Numbered from the stretch's first letter, positions 47,163-56,875 are shown. The stretch: DNA of 64,000 nucleotides from Micropterix aruncella (GCA_944548615.1 OX155955.1:6924068-6988067); one strand, 5' to 3'. A program made the numbers and translations. Notes: a model not told the origin generated them from the sequence alone.

Positions 47163-49727
47163 TCAAAGTTTGCACAAGCACGCACAAATATCTCCAACAA
47201 ATGAGCGCCTTTCATTAACATCGCTAACGTGTGCAATATTTATTGCAATATTCGGAGTCATAATGTTAGTAACATTATTATTATTTTGGTAAATAGCTAC
47301 CCCACCTTTTGGAACAGTATTTCGTTTGAATTGAGCAATACAAATGAAATTAGGTATTTCAATCGGATTATCATGCGTCATGCAAGTTTCGGTAAGAAGT
47401 AACACATTTGTTTGTCTTGTAACTGAATCTTGTAAATCGTATTTGTGACTATTTAGACTTTGGCAATTGAAAGTCATTATTGAAATGCCATTTCTATTAC
47501 TAATAAAATCTAAGACACTTTGAGCTATCGTCTGAACACTATTTAAAGACAGTCTTTTGAATTCTTGCAACAAAGATGCAGTCGATGCAGCTTGCCTTCG
47601 ATTATGATAAAACTTGAATGTAGAATTATCGTTTTTTGTCGTGATATACAATTTTTCAATATTAGTCACCCGAGAGAGCGCAACATAAACGAGTTCCTGA
47701 GAATGTGCTTTACTATAATCATATACTATTTCGTCAAAAGTTCCACCTTGCGACTTATGTATAGTTAGAGCAAGAGCTGAAGTTAATGGAAAATGTTTGC
47801 GTTTGGCTACACATTTTCTATCCGATGTTAATGAAATATTTGCTGTTCGTAATTCAATGGGAACAGCGAGATTGCTGACTCTATTTTGCACTGCTAGAGC
47901 GCCTGCTTTTTGCCTTTTTTTTCTACCCACTTTATCAGAACCACAAAATTCCAGCCAAACTCTAATCAATGTGTTACTTTCATCAAATTCTAGATGTACC
48001 AATTTCCCAACAGCACCATTGCATAAACCATCAGTAACGTCGATGTTGGTTGTAATAACATAATGCTTTCCAACAACAAAAGTAATGTGATAAGGCAGTC
48101 CTCCAGTGTCAATAACAGATTTTTTATGTAATTTAAGTCTAAAATTAGCTTCTTGCTCAGTACTTTTAGTGCCTATAATGACGTCTAAGGACGTTGAAAG
48201 AATTTTGTTTTCACATTGGCTCAAAATCAAATTATTATAGGCGGCAACATCTTCATTTTTGAAAAATAAACGAACTCCATCAGGACATAATGTAGCCACA
48301 TCCTCTTTTTTGAAAAATCTCGATTCAATAAGTTGAAAGTCATGCTCATCTAGTACATCTCCATTACCTATTTTTGTCAAAACTTGTGAAAATGCAACAT
48401 TAGCTTGTCTCATTACAGTGGTAAGTTGATAAAATTTTAATTTTCTCCATAAATGCGGTCCAATCATGCTCGTTCTGATTGTCTTGTAAATTGGTGTCGA
48501 TCTTACTGGTGGCAATTGCCGTAAATCTCCTATCAAAATAACATCTATACTTCCGAAATCTGTGTTTTTTCCAGTTATTTGTTTTAGACGATTATCAATT
48601 TTATGTAGAAGTTCTGCACTAACCATGCTAATTTCATCAATGATCAGTACTCTGACATATCTGAAGAGAGATCTATACAATTGCAACGTTTCTGATGACA
48701 GAGGCAAAAGTTTTGAAAGAGAAATTTTGAGAGCTGTATGAACAGTTGTACCATCAATAGCCACGGCAGCTTTGCCGGTTGAAGCACATGTAATATAGGC
48801 ATTGCAGTAACCATCATTATCAGTGAACCTGTTGTAAATTTCCATAATCAGTTTGATAACGAATGATTTTCCCGTACCAGCTGGTCCCGTAAAAAAAATT
48901 TGAAATGGTTCTTGAATTGAAGTTTGTAAATGATGAATTATAGTCATAAGAATATCTCTTTGTTGATCATTGGCCATTCCCATTAAATCATAGAATTGTT
49001 GATAATCCATTAAATTTTCTCTTTTTTTAGCTATAGCGCCAAGTTTATGCAGAGATGCATTTTGTAAATCAACGTTAGCAGTTGAGTTTGGATCACGTAG
49101 CAATAAATCATAAGGATCTCTTTCATGCAATATATCAACCGCTTTTAATAATTCTTCGTCTTCTTGTTCTTCATCGTTTTCTCGGCACAACTGTCTACAA
49201 ATTTCTAAAGTTTTCTCTATGTCTAAATTTGATTCAAATTCTTTCCTACGTTCTAATATCGTATCTTTGTTGTCCTCGTATATTTGAATGAACTTATTTT
49301 CAGCAATAATATCATTTTCTTCACTTTGAAAAGGAACATGCAACAGAACCATCTCACGCCTATAGTCGTTGTAATTGTCAGCCATATCGTAGTTCCTGTA
49401 TCTTATTATTCTTGCAGTATCTCTTTTAGTGTAAGTCCCCTTTTTATTTAGGTAATATTTTGCAACAAATTGTGCTAACGTAACATCGCGGAGTTCTTCA
49501 GGTCTTTTCTCATACTTATCGAACCAATTCTCTTTCCAAACGTTCGTACAATCATCATCTAAAGCTTCAAGTTCCTTCATAGATTTTCTAATTCTTGCGC
49601 GTTCAGTAGGAAATACCGTTGGAATGTAGACTGTCACCACCGTTGACTTAGCCATAGGTTCTCTTAATAAATACCAAGCAGCTTCTTGTGCCGGCATTTC
49701 AACAGACTGAAGTATGTCAATACTCAT
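47163..49727 (-). CDS. Helentron Pif1-type helicase with start of endonuclease domain
   Basis: 854 codons are open. Residues about 281-288 are GPAGTGKS (Walker A), 362-369 IIDEISMV (Walker B), 399-406 IGDLRQLP, 656-661 IHKSQG and 680-687 VYVALSRV, in the order of Pif1/RecD-type superfamily 1B 5'-3' DNA helicases. From residue about 748 the endonuclease domain begins ([15 protein letters not shown], then LLLTETCM with the metal-binding Glu). In the transposon the helicase unwinds the donor strand after Rep nicking. The initial Met is not a real start: the preceding Rep frame ends in a run of seven A's (49729-49735) just there, so a one-base indel in that run separates the two. Walker and other motifs are intact. 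Confidence 0.93.
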   Translation of the reverse strand: MSIDILQSVEMPAQEAAWYLLREPMAKSTVVTVYIPTVFPTERARIRKSMKELEALDDDCTNVWKENWFDKYEKRPEELRDVTLAQFVAKYYLNKKGTYTKRDTARIIRYRNYDMADNYNDYRREMVLLHVPFQSEENDIIAENKFIQIYEDNKDTILERRKEFESNLDIEKTLEICRQLCRENDEEQEDEELLKAVDILHERDPYDLLLRDPNSTANVDLQNASLHKLGAIAKKRENLMDYQQFYDLMGMANDQQRDILMTIIHHLQTSIQEPFQIFFTGPAGTGKSFVIKLIMEIYNRFTDNDGYCNAYITCASTGKAAVAIDGTTVHTALKISLSKLLPLSSETLQLYRSLFRYVRVLIIDEISMVSAELLHKIDNRLKQITGKNTDFGSIDVILIGDLRQLPPVRSTPIYKTIRTSMIGPHLWRKLKFYQLTTVMRQANVAFSQVLTKIGNGDVLDEHDFQLIESRFFKKEDVATLCPDGVRLFFKNEDVAAYNNLILSQCENKILSTSLDVIIGTKSTEQEANFRLKLHKKSVIDTGGLPYHITFVVGKHYVITTNIDVTDGLCNGAVGKLVHLEFDESNTLIRVWLEFCGSDKVGRKKRQKAGALAVQNRVSNLAVPIELRTANISLTSDRKCVAKRKHFPLTSALALTIHKSQGGTFDEIVYDYSKAHSQELVYVALSRVTNIEKLYITTKNDNSTFKFYHNRRQAASTASLLQEFKRLSLNSVQTIAQSVLDFISNRNGISIMTFNCQSLNSHKYDLQDSVTRQTNVLLLTETCMTHDNPIEIPNFICIAQFKRNTVPKGGVAIYQNNNNVTNIMTPNIAINIAHVSDVNERRSFVGDICACLCKL

Positions 49728-51157
49728 TTTTTTGTGATATCGACAATGTCGAATTCTGGATGCTCGTCCATTATGTCAATTATTTGTCTTTGCAAATTAC
49801 TAATCCCTCTATTATGCTTATTGACATATTCAACAACATATGTTGCACAAGCATATTCATCTAGTATAATCTGAAAATCCATGTTCGATTTCAAATGATG
49901 TAATACGAATGGATTGAAAGTGTTGTGCCATTTTTCTGCTGGTGTCCTTTTATAGAATAATTTTGGTCTATTGATACCAGCACGAATAATATTGTAGTAA
50001 TGATCATCAGAAATAATATCATTATGCGAGTAAAATTCATCAAAATTCCTGTAGTCAACATTTTCGAGATTATTTCTTAAAAATTTAAATCGTTTCTTAT
50101 ATTCTTTGAAAAGTGCTTCTGAGTAATCGGGATCAGTGTCTTTCATAGGTATCAAATTAATCGTTTTTTTTGTTGGCATAAATGGTGCACCAAATCTATA
50201 TTCTTGGTTTTTATTAGGATTCATTTTTTTATAACACGTGAATGTGTGTTTGTGTGTTACTAGTTTTATATTTCCAGACGCCTCTGACGCTGACACAGAA
50301 ACTAATTCGTCGATTAATTTAATTACTTCAGGATCATTGCTTAATAAATCTTCAGGAACATTTTCCAACCAAAGAAGAATATGAGCATGTGGGCTACCAC
50401 TATGTCGAAATTCTATTCTTTTGAAATAATTTACTACTCTATATTTTCCGAATGGACTTCTTTTCTTTGATTGCAAAACTTTTAACAGACAATTTACCAT
50501 TTTATTAAAATAAATAGCACAAGTTACGGCATCTTCATTCACAAGTTGAGCTTTATGCACATAACTCATTTCTGCTAAAAACTCATCTGAAATTTCCGCT
50601 CCCTCGTTTTTCAATTTGTACAATAATTTCAACAAATTTTCCCAGCCAGTTTCATTGGCGCTAAGAGTCATAAAAGCAGTTGGTGGCCCTAATTGCCTGA
50701 TCATTGCAAAAAGATCTTTTTTGCGATCTGACCAAAACCAAGCAGAATTTGGTATGCAGCGAAGAAATGCGAGATTTGTTTCTAAACAATTATTTATATA
50801 TTCTTCAGATTGAATGGTGTCTTTCGTAATTGAAGTACCTTGTCCAACATGCTTAAACGCAACGTTGACACATCTACTAACTCGCAACCTCATGATTTTA
50901 GCAGCGATGTATAAAAGGTGTTGTGGGTCAGTAGCACGCCTATCAGTACGCCGAAGTTCGCTGGTAGCTTGCATGAATGGAGTAACAATAACACCATCTC
51001 TGTATGTTCGAAACTGACCGCCGTAGATTGTCGGAAAAGATAGTTCTTCCGCATGTTCATCCATTAAAATACTGACTGGCCTGTTATATTCACCGGGTGC
51101 TAGACTCAAAAAATAATCATCATTCCACAAAAGAGTTTGTTTGTTTGAGAGAAACAA
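49724..51157 (-). CDS. Helentron Rep nuclease domain (HUH and two-tyrosine motifs)
   Basis: 477 codons are open. Residue 13 onward, [11 protein letters not shown], then '[12 protein letters not shown]' are typical of the region preceding the Helitron-like N domain. [11 protein letters not shown] at about 162-172 corresponds to Rep motif 1, PHAHILLW at about 256-263 is the HUH metal-binding motif (HAH), and YVVEYVNK at 440-447 supplies the two catalytic tyrosines four residues apart. Rep cuts one strand, stays covalently bound to its 5' end and starts rolling-circle replication. Frame relations are a frameshift to the upstream exon near 51120-51157 (a CAAACAAAC slippage site lies there) and a one-base frameshift to the helicase at the A7 run. 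All catalytic residues are present. Confidence 0.92.
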   Translation of the reverse strand: MFLSNKQTLLWNDDYFLSLAPGEYNRPVSILMDEHAEELSFPTIYGGQFRTYRDGVIVTPFMQATSELRRTDRRATDPQHLLYIAAKIMRLRVSRCVNVAFKHVGQGTSITKDTIQSEEYINNCLETNLAFLRCIPNSAWFWSDRKKDLFAMIRQLGPPTAFMTLSANETGWENLLKLLYKLKNEGAEISDEFLAEMSYVHKAQLVNEDAVTCAIYFNKMVNCLLKVLQSKKRSPFGKYRVVNYFKRIEFRHSGSPHAHILLWLENVPEDLLSNDPEVIKLIDELVSVSASEASGNIKLVTHKHTFTCYKKMNPNKNQEYRFGAPFMPTKKTINLIPMKDTDPDYSEALFKEYKKRFKFLRNNLENVDYRNFDEFYSHNDIISDDHYYNIIRAGINRPKLFYKRTPAEKWHNTFNPFVLHHLKSNMDFQIILDEYACATYVVEYVNKHNRGISNLQRQIIDIMDEHPEFDIVDITKK

Positions 51158-51680
51158 CTAAATTGTCTTCAATTGGCACGTGTTCACTTATTTCATCCAT
51201 ATTTAATTGCGAAGTACGTTCATTGCCGGTAAAAAAAGATTCATCGATTTTAATGTCATGATAAATATAAAGAGGCGTAGAGACTAAATACGACAACCAC
51301 TCTTTAATATGACTCTTATTAATAAGCCCGTGGACATAACTAGTTTTGTGAATCAACTTCTTTTTCAAATGCACATAAAAGCAATGGTCATCTTGAATGT
51401 TTCTTGGCAATTGTTTCACCATTGTATTAACTTCGACAGGAACATTAATTATCTGGCCATAAATACCGTACTGACCATTAACGTGTCTCAGTCTACGAAT
51501 CTGCATGAACGGTATTCTCGGTGAAATCAGTCGTTGCTCGATAAGGTTTAACGTTGGTAAATGTGATGGAATTTTCAGATATGCAAAACCATTGTAGGTT
51601 GACATGAGAGGATTTTTTTCTTTTTCCAAAGATGTATAACACGTAGAGCAGACTTGAACAATTTCACCAGGTGTGTAATT
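51120..51680 (-). CDS. Helentron exon 3: zinc finger and DUF6570-like region
   Basis: I place the exon start at 51680, right after a TTTTTTTAG acceptor (51681-51682 is the AG). The first residues are NYTPGEIVQVCSTCYTSLEK; the CxxC there pairs with CIICDR before the intron, forming a CxxC-x(n)-CxxC zinc finger split by the intron. Then YNGFAYLKIPSHLPTLN and IEQRLISPRIPFMQIRRL are the strongly conserved region in front of Helitron Rep domains (DUF6570-like). The frame ends in a stop at 51120 only because of a small indel near 51145; the Rep frame overlaps it and continues the protein. The role is probably DNA binding or positioning of Rep at the terminus. Confidence 0.85.
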   Translation of the reverse strand, partial: NYTPGEIVQVCSTCYTSLEKEKNPLMSTYNGFAYLKIPSHLPTLNLIEQRLISPRIPFMQIRRLRHVNGQYGIYGQIINVPVEVNTMVKQLPRNIQDDHCFYVHLKKKLIHKTSYVHGLINKSHIKEWLSYLVSTPLYIYHDIKIDESFFTGNERTSQLNMDEISEHVPIEDNLVVSLKQTNSFVE

Positions 51681-51764
51681 CTAAAAAAATCAAATTCGTA
51701 TTATCAAGATATAGAAAGAAAAATATAAAGTGAATAATAAAAAAAACTATATAATTAAGATTAC
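51681..51764 (-). other. Predicted 84-nt intron 2 of the Helentron gene
   Basis: Donor CAG|GTAATC (GT at 51764-51763), acceptor TTTTTTTAG|AA (AG at 51682-51681). It contains several in-frame stops, is AT-rich, and removing it keeps the reading phase (phase 0) and unites the two halves of a zinc finger. This is sequence-only evidence; no transcript was available. Confidence 0.75.
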
Positions 51765-52372
51765 CTGCAGTATTGTTTTCAAAATACTTTCATGTTTACT
51801 GGTCGACATTTTCAAGTCTCTTTTCCACCATAGTCTGTCACAAATAATACAAGAATGACCAAATGAATTACTCGTAAAGTCTTTATAAAAATCAATATGA
51901 CTTGTACTGTGTTTATGATAATTTGTGTAAACTGGAATAGTACCATCAACAATAAAATCCATAATTTTTTCACCAATTCGATTTTCTCTATCAATCTCAA
52001 TTTCATTTTCATGATCGTTATGGTTATCTTCGGTAGGGTCTTCATTATAATTGTCACGCAATAGTTGAATATTGGCATCAACATGGGCTTCATTTTGGGT
52101 AGCGTCTTGTATTGTCTCCAATAAATCTGATACTTCATAAAAAGGTGTGAAATGTTGTTCACGAAGATGAAGATGAATCCAGTCTTGTGTATTATTCGCT
52201 TTAAAATGACAAAAGATAGTGTCTTGATTCGTTGTAGTTATGTTGTAAAAACAATAATGTACACAAACATTTTGATTGTACATTTTTGAAAATAAGTACA
52301 AACAATCCAAATCTCCGTAATCATTAGTGCTTGATAGAATGTTATATGCTTCTTGCGGATTGTGGCAGGAGT
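51765..52372 (-). pseudogene. Helentron OTU-like domain, second half, and acidic linker
   Basis: After the inserted element the frame resumes with SCHNPQEAYNILSSTNDYG, then DLDCLYLFSKMYNQNVCVHY and WIHLHLREQHFTPFYEV. The Leu-rich helix, the β-strand block and the His of 'EQHFTPFY' match the second half of OTU cysteine proteases, whose catalytic His lies in such a motif. An acidic linker (NEDPTEDNHNDHENEIE) and CIICDRLWWKRDLK follow, the latter being half of the zinc finger completed in the next exon. The exon ends at the GTAATC donor (51764). The OTU activity would be lost in this copy because the first half is separated by the insertion. Confidence 0.8.
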
Positions 52373-52376
52373 TTAA

Positions 52377-52682
52377 CCCCTTGAGTATGATACGACCAAA
52401 TCTGGTTCTGAAACAATTATCCGTTGAGTATGATACGACCAGATCTGGTTCCGCGTTTTTTTCACTTCTTTGACGTTCTCATATTTATTCATAATTATCT
52501 AATTGTTTTACAAAATGATATTTCAATATTCTATATTCGAAATTTCAATGTAATCATTGTGCAGTTGTTCTTTTTATGATTGGTGTAGTAGTTTCGTAGT
52601 TATAGTACTTTAAGGTCGATGTCGCCGAAAATCCTGCAAAAGCGACAGATGCATCCATGAAAATACCCATTTACTCCAAGGG
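52377..52682. mobile_element. 306-bp piggyBac-like MITE inserted at TTAA
   Basis: The element is bounded by TTAA on both sides (52373-52376 and 52683-52686). It begins CCCCTTGAGTA and ends TACTCCAAGGG, imperfect terminal inverted repeats (11 bases with 2 differences). TTAA duplication with CCC-starting TIRs is the hallmark of the piggyBac superfamily. A subterminal direct repeat, 'gagtatgatacgacca.atctggtt', occurs twice (52383-52407 and 52424-52448). No ORF is present, so it depends on a transposase elsewhere. It lies in the OTU-coding exon. Removing it together with one TTAA restores the same reading frame, except for a single TGA nearby. Confidence 0.85.
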
Positions 52683-52686
52683 TTAA

Positions 52687-52960
52687 ATAGGGTCAATCGC
52701 GTAACTGATTTCTCAAGTCACAAGTCTCAATTTGAATTTGCAAAACACTTATGAGCGAGTGGAATAGACAATTACCATCGCCAGGAATTCCTGTGTTCCT
52801 GTATAGAACAACTTCGGGAGTAATGCATTCATTACGCTGTTCATAAATTTGAAGTTGTTGGCTGTGAAATTGATTTTCTTGTAGCGTTACATTTTCTATA
52901 TTTTCAACAGCTCTACATTGCACGACATTCTCTTCATTACTGTCCAATTTTTGTCTTTTC
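52687..52960 (-). pseudogene. Helentron OTU-like domain, first half (exon 2 start)
   Basis: The exon starts at 52960 after a TTTCTTCACAG acceptor. The translation runs KRQKLDSNEENVVQ... and then GIPGDGNCLFHSLISVLQ, the OTU active-site loop (Asp and Cys of D-G-N-C). It ends QLRD followed by a TGA stop at about 52693-52695, seven bases before the TTAA of the inserted element. The stop is in the frame that continues beyond the insertion and is likely a single-base change. OTU domains cleave ubiquitin linkages; their job in Helentrons is unknown. Confidence 0.8.
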
Positions 52961-52984
52961 CTGTGAAAAAAGAAGTAGAATGTC

Positions 52985-53640
52985 AAGTTCGAAATTCAAA
53001 GCACAATACAAAATTTCGAAATTTTAATTCGAATTCCGATATTATCGAAATTTAATCGAAATTCCGAATTTTAAATGTCAAAATGTCAAGTTCGAAATTT
53101 GAAGTAGAATGAATATTAAGTTCAAAATTTGAAGTAGAATGAATATTAAGTTCAAAATTTGAAGTAGAATGTCAAGTTCGAAATTCGAAGTAAAATGTCA
53201 AGTTCGAAATTCGACGTCGAATTGCAAGTTCGAAATTCGAAGTAAAATATCAAGTTCGAAATTCGAAGTCAAATGTCTAGTTCGAAATTCGACGTAGAAT
53301 TTCAAGTTCGAAATTCGAAGTAAAATATCAAGTTCGAAATTCGAAGTAAAATGTCAAGTTCGAAATTCAACGTAGAATTTCAAGTTCGAAATTCGAAGTA
53401 GAATGTCAAGTTCGAAATTCGAAGTAAAATGTCAAGTTCGAAATTCGAAGAAAAATTTCAAGTTCAAAATTCGACGTAGAATTTCAAGTTCGAAATTCGA
53501 AGTAGAATATCAAGTTCGAAATTCGAAGTAGAATGTCAAGTTCAAAATTCGAAGCACAATTTCAAGTTTGAAATTCGAAGTACGATTTCAAGTTCGAAAT
53601 TCGAAATAGCATTCCAAGTTCGAAATTAGAAGTAGTAGAA
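52985..53640. repeat. 26-bp minisatellite inside intron 1, ~25 copies
   Basis: The unit is tcaagttcgaaattcgaagt plus aaaatg or agaatg, repeated with small variations from about 53080 to 53640 and degenerate outside that. Each unit contains two TTCGAA palindromes, so the array is dense in short self-complementary sites. It is within the Helentron's first intron, between its donor and acceptor. Confidence 0.9.
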
Positions 53641-54192
53641 ATTAGAAAATAAAAGAAGGTTTAAAAACTGACAAATTAAAAAAAAAGACTGTCTACCTAC
53701 AGCGTTAGAGTCAGTATAAATATGGATGAGTCAGATATGCGCCTAACTAAGTTATAAGTAGAATTATTATGATTACTACTAGATTTTTGGCTAAAAACCA
53801 CAAAATGATCTTATTGCAACAAATAGGTACAACCCCCTCCAACCAAAGTATAATTTACGTCATACTACGAAAATCACGAATGAAAATTTGTCGCTTAATG
53901 AATGAATTTAGCAAATCGACGGTTCAACTTATACTTATGTGTAGGTACTTTTACCCGCAGGTTTCATATTGAAATCGACCCTAAATCGATTTTCAAAATC
54001 AATATTCAAGTTTGATCTAACAGTAATCACGTCAGTTTATGAAATAAAATGACGTATTTTATTTTATAACTGTTAATTAGTGAACTTGTTGCACGAAACC
54101 TATTCGTCTAGTCACCCCAATGTGACGTCAGGCAAGGAATGTCAGAGCAGAGAAATGGTAATAATATACACGTAATAATACACGTTACTTAC
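53641..54192. other. Rest of Helentron intron 1, AT-rich
   Basis: No recognised feature. It ends at the GTAAGT donor. Confidence 0.4.
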
Positions 54193-54257
54193 CTTAATAA
54201 TCTATTTTTCTCCAGTATACGGCGTTTATGTTGTAAAAATTTTGATTTCCTGGCCAT
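54193..54257 (-). CDS. Helentron exon 1 (65 nt, start codon)
   Basis: The exon runs ATG to a GTAAGT donor and encodes MARKSKFLQHKRRILEKNRL plus one more Leu and two bases of the split Arg codon. With exon 2 the protein continues R-KRQKLDSNEE. The start is chosen because it is the first Met in frame upstream of the donor and is preceded by AAA-rich sequence. The amino terminus is strongly basic and could act as a nuclear localisation signal or DNA contact. The TATA/initiator region was not identifiable. Confidence 0.65.
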
Positions 54258-54378
54258 TTTGTTTTTTTAATAACGTAATTTATTTCGTCTTCTTTCGGAA
54301 CACAATGTCAGAATCCTACCGTAACAATAGCCGCGGTCATACTGTATTAATTCAATTTATTTCTGATATCAGATAACT

Positions 54379-54462
54379 GCGCTCTATCGGCAAATGTTGA
54401 AATTATTCCGAATCATATGGGGCTGGGGAATCAAATGATTCGGAATAATTCCGATAGGGCGC
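54379..54462. repeat. 84-bp imperfect palindrome upstream of Helentron exon 1
   Basis: gcgctctatcgg at 54379-54390 pairs with ccgatagggcgc at 54451-54462 (1 mismatch), and aaattattccgaatcat at about 54400-54416 pairs with atgattcggaataatt at 54435-54450. The left arm has an extra ~9 bases and there is a short G-rich loop. It sits about 120 bases upstream of the start codon. It may be a subterminal hairpin of the Helentron or an unrelated small MITE. Confidence 0.7.
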
Positions 54463-54470
54463 CGCGCACG

Positions 54471-54841
54471 AATGTTTTTCAATAAAGCAACAAAACCGGA
54501 TATTATTCTTTTATTCTTTGACTATTCGAAAAAAATTGTAGATAAAAAGATAGATAATTAAATTATCTTTAAAATGGTGCAGGTTTCATAATAATACGCC
54601 AGATAATATTTGCGTGGTAGTCGTTTTTGTGTTCGGTTAGACCTAATTTCACAAATTAATTACACTATGTAATAAAAACAAAATATAAAATATTCAAGTC
54701 TAAGAATATTAGGAAAATGTTCTTGTTTAACATATATTTTTTTCGAATCGTAAGCAGTACTCGTTTAGACGTAATTATCAGTTTAAAATCATTAATTTTC
54801 GTTAAGAAATTTCTTCATTCGGTCGCCGCGCTGGGCTAGGC
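54471..54841. other. AT-rich sequence upstream of the Helentron gene
   Basis: No ORF or clear promoter element beyond generic AT-rich boxes. It probably still belongs to the Helentron 5' region if the border at about 54842-54870 is right. Confidence 0.35.
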
Positions 54842-54940
54842 CCGCGATAAAAGCTATGCAATAGCTTAAAATAAGAACAAAAACTATTATTAAAACAGTT
54901 AAAAACCAGAAATCCGGTACAAAAAGTGAGCTATTGCATT

Positions 54941-55535
54941 TGTGAGGGACCACTCCTCACAAGACTCCAAATTATTCGGTGTGAGGTGGTGGTGTCAACT
55001 TACGAGTTGTCTCCGTATTGAAAGGCGGTTTTGAATGAAGTAGAAGGAATTTATTGATCGAAGATTTGAATATTGCCAGTTATAACGCTTGCCGAATAGA
55101 ATGAAGGACTCTCGACCGATTTGAAGTGAATTTAATGTGAGGAAGAATTACTTTATCGAGACACGAGGGTTGCGCGACGGAGGTTATGTGGGAATAGTGG
55201 TTGAGGATTCTTTCCCAGTCACGAGGACTGGGAAAGGTAAGGAAAGGAAACCAAGGAGCCGGATCCGTTGAGCGACCTCGTAAGAAGGGTACCGGATATG
55301 CCGTCGCAATCTTGGGGGAAGGTGATCACTCGGGGAATGATAATTTAGTTGCTTTTTCGCCGGTTTATATAGGCCGTGAAATGATGCAATCCGAAAATAT
55401 TCCGAGTAAAAGTATTGTTTCATCGTGCTGATTCATAGCTACATGAGTCAAAATAATAGATGAATTGTGTCAGTGGATTTCACTGGAAGTCGATGCATTT
55501 GTTGATCGCATGTAATGGACTTAAGATCCGTTACA
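54941..55535 (+). mobile_element. Solo LTR, copy 2 (same family as 29014-29615)
   Basis: 595 bp, from TGTGAGGGACC to TTACA, flanked by CATT at 54937-54940 and 55536-55539. It is colinear with the copy at 29 kb; the 3' half is best conserved ('atgatgcaatcc', 'tattccgagtaaaagt', 'tttcatcgtgctgattcat') and includes a TATA-like 'tttatata'. It lies just beyond the putative Helentron end, and its target sequence 'gctattgcatt' is itself part of that terminal motif. No internal retroviral-type genes adjoin it. Confidence 0.85.
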
Positions 55536-55539
55536 CATT

Positions 55540-56289
55540 TATAATTAATAGAAACCATTCATTCGCGCAGAAAAGCTTTTAGAGAATAAAGTTCTTTGTT
55601 AAAACAATATTCGTAGAAAAGAAATTAAATTTACGGAAGTTTCCCCGTTACGGCTCTGTTGACGCGTGTCTTATAGAGAAAACTCCCTATAAACTTCACT
55701 GCTTGAAGGCGATTGCGCATTCTGAAAGTCAGTCGATGGCCCTTTTCAGGTCCTTGACACCTTGCGCTGGGAAATTGCTCTTTAGCGGGGCATCGCGTAG
55801 GCCGGGCTCATTGACTCAGCTTTTTGAGTGTGGCGTCGCAAGGGATGCGTGCTTTGCGGCGGGTATCTCAAAATAATTGCGCGCCGCTTCTGCCGCACAA
55901 AAAGGTTTTTTATGTAATATTTGCGGTTTATGTATTTATCCATACGCATACATATACATTTTCAGAATATACTCAATGAGACCTTTCATTTGATACTGAA
56001 CACGATATATTTATCTCAATTTATTGACATTTGGACATTTAGACAATTATGTACTATACGACATTTGGACCACATACTTCTAAATCGGTTCAAGCGTTTA
56101 GAAGCTATGGTGGAAAAAAGAAACTCAAAACTTATATACATGAACCCTGAACACATCACACTCATTTTTGTTGGGCAGTCGTGTATAAACCCGGCCATCA
56201 AACACAAACTTTGACATTTCGTGCGGGGTTGCCAACAGCGGATTTTAAAATGTTGTATAAATTCTTGTACCTCCATTGCCTGGCCAAAC
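55540..56289. other. Unannotated sequence
   Basis: A GC-richer patch at 55640-55900 is followed by AT-rich sequence. Open frames of 86-97 codons at about 55921-56276 on both strands have no recognisable domains. Confidence 0.4.
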
Positions 56290-56565
56290 TATTTTTGTTT
56301 GTTTCTAAAATTTATTGTGAAATTTAACAATGGGCGCGTTTGTTACCATACGACAATCTCTTACAACCAACCCTACTATGGTTTTTAAATGTTTGTGTGC
56401 ATGTAACGTGTATCTTGTTATTGCATTCGATCGACAGAATTGAAATGCGATTCCGTTAATTTTATCCCAGGGGAAAATGGGGACCCAGCCGGGAATCGTA
56501 CCCGGAACCTTACAATGTAAAATCAGGCAGCATAAAAACTATGCCTAGGTCAGATGCGAGAAAAT
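56290..56565 (-). mobile_element. tRNA-headed SINE, family F, copy 2
   Basis: Minus strand, 5' to 3': a tRNA-like head with an A-box-like string (ctaggcatagtt) and a well-formed T-arm, ccggg-tacgatt-cccgg, at 56488-56504 (B-box-like). The body follows, shared with 3283-3525, and then a (CAAA)n-type tail at 56291-56305. The T-arm stem is 5 of 5 bp with a 7-nt loop. The rest of the cloverleaf does not fold convincingly, so this is a SINE head and not a tRNA gene. Confidence 0.6.
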
Positions 56566-56689
56566 AAAATAGCATTCGAGGTTGTATGAGCTGATCAATA
56601 CAATGTTTGAACGTTTTATCTTAATTTACGAGATAATAATAATTTTTTTGCGTCGCATACACGTTCCAACCAAACATGATTTCGGTAGT

Positions 56690-56875
56690 GATTTCGGTGC
56701 AACAAGGCATCTGTGTGCCGAATTTAATGCCTCTAACTGACATATTTCGAGATTGAAGTATGACCATTGCGCCCTTTGGTGGACCGATTTCAACTGCAAC
56801 GAATCGAGCCCGGAAACGTACAATCAGGCGACCGGATTAGGCGACCTATTTACTATACCACCAGGCCGGGATTTT
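56690..56875 (-). mobile_element. Second tRNA-headed SINE, fused to family D sequence
   Basis: On the minus strand the element starts cccggcctggtggtatagta (about 56873), A-box-like, and has a B-box-like gggctcgattcg about 56800. Directly after it the sequence turns into the family D body ('ccaaagggcgcaatggtcat', 'atctcgaaatatgtcagtt'). So a tRNA-like promoter head is joined to the tail sequence that is scattered through the window. This suggests that family D copies without heads are either the partner LINE's 3' end or 5'-truncated SINEs. Confidence 0.5.

Larger units (their letters stand above)
52961..54192 (-). other. Predicted 1,232-nt intron 1 of the Helentron gene
   Basis: Donor TTAAG|GTAAGT (GT at 54192-54191), acceptor TTCTTCACAG|GA (AG at 52962-52961). 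Both agree well with consensus, and joining them keeps the frame (phase 2: AG|G gives Arg). About half of the intron is a 26-bp minisatellite. No coding function seen inside. Confidence 0.75.
46545..54870 (-). mobile_element. Helentron (Helitron2-type rolling-circle transposon), nearly complete
   Basis: On the minus strand the order is short first exon, intron, OTU-like domain, zinc finger, Rep (HUH and Y2), Pif1-type helicase, and apurinic-type endonuclease. Helitron2/Helentron elements are known for adding an OTU cysteine-protease domain and a LINE-derived endonuclease to Rep-helicase, so the identification is firm. The ends are less sure: related hairpin motifs lie at 46563-46585 ('ccgcggtaaagctattgc...') and 54842-54866 ('ccgcgataaaagctatgc...'), and I used them as provisional borders. 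Present damage is one 306-bp insertion, two in-frame stops and two small frameshifts. The open reading frames are otherwise long, so the copy is young. Confidence 0.85.

Noticed and set aside
47797..48063. Plus-strand open frames across the Helentron helicase
   Set aside because: Shadows of the long minus-strand helicase frame.
52985..53640. CRISPR-like regular array
   Set aside because: Units are contiguous with no unique spacers, in a eukaryotic context and inside an intron; it is a minisatellite.
56485..56565. A tRNA gene
   Set aside because: The T-arm is good but the acceptor, D and anticodon arms do not fold; the body and tail match another dispersed copy, so it is a SINE head.
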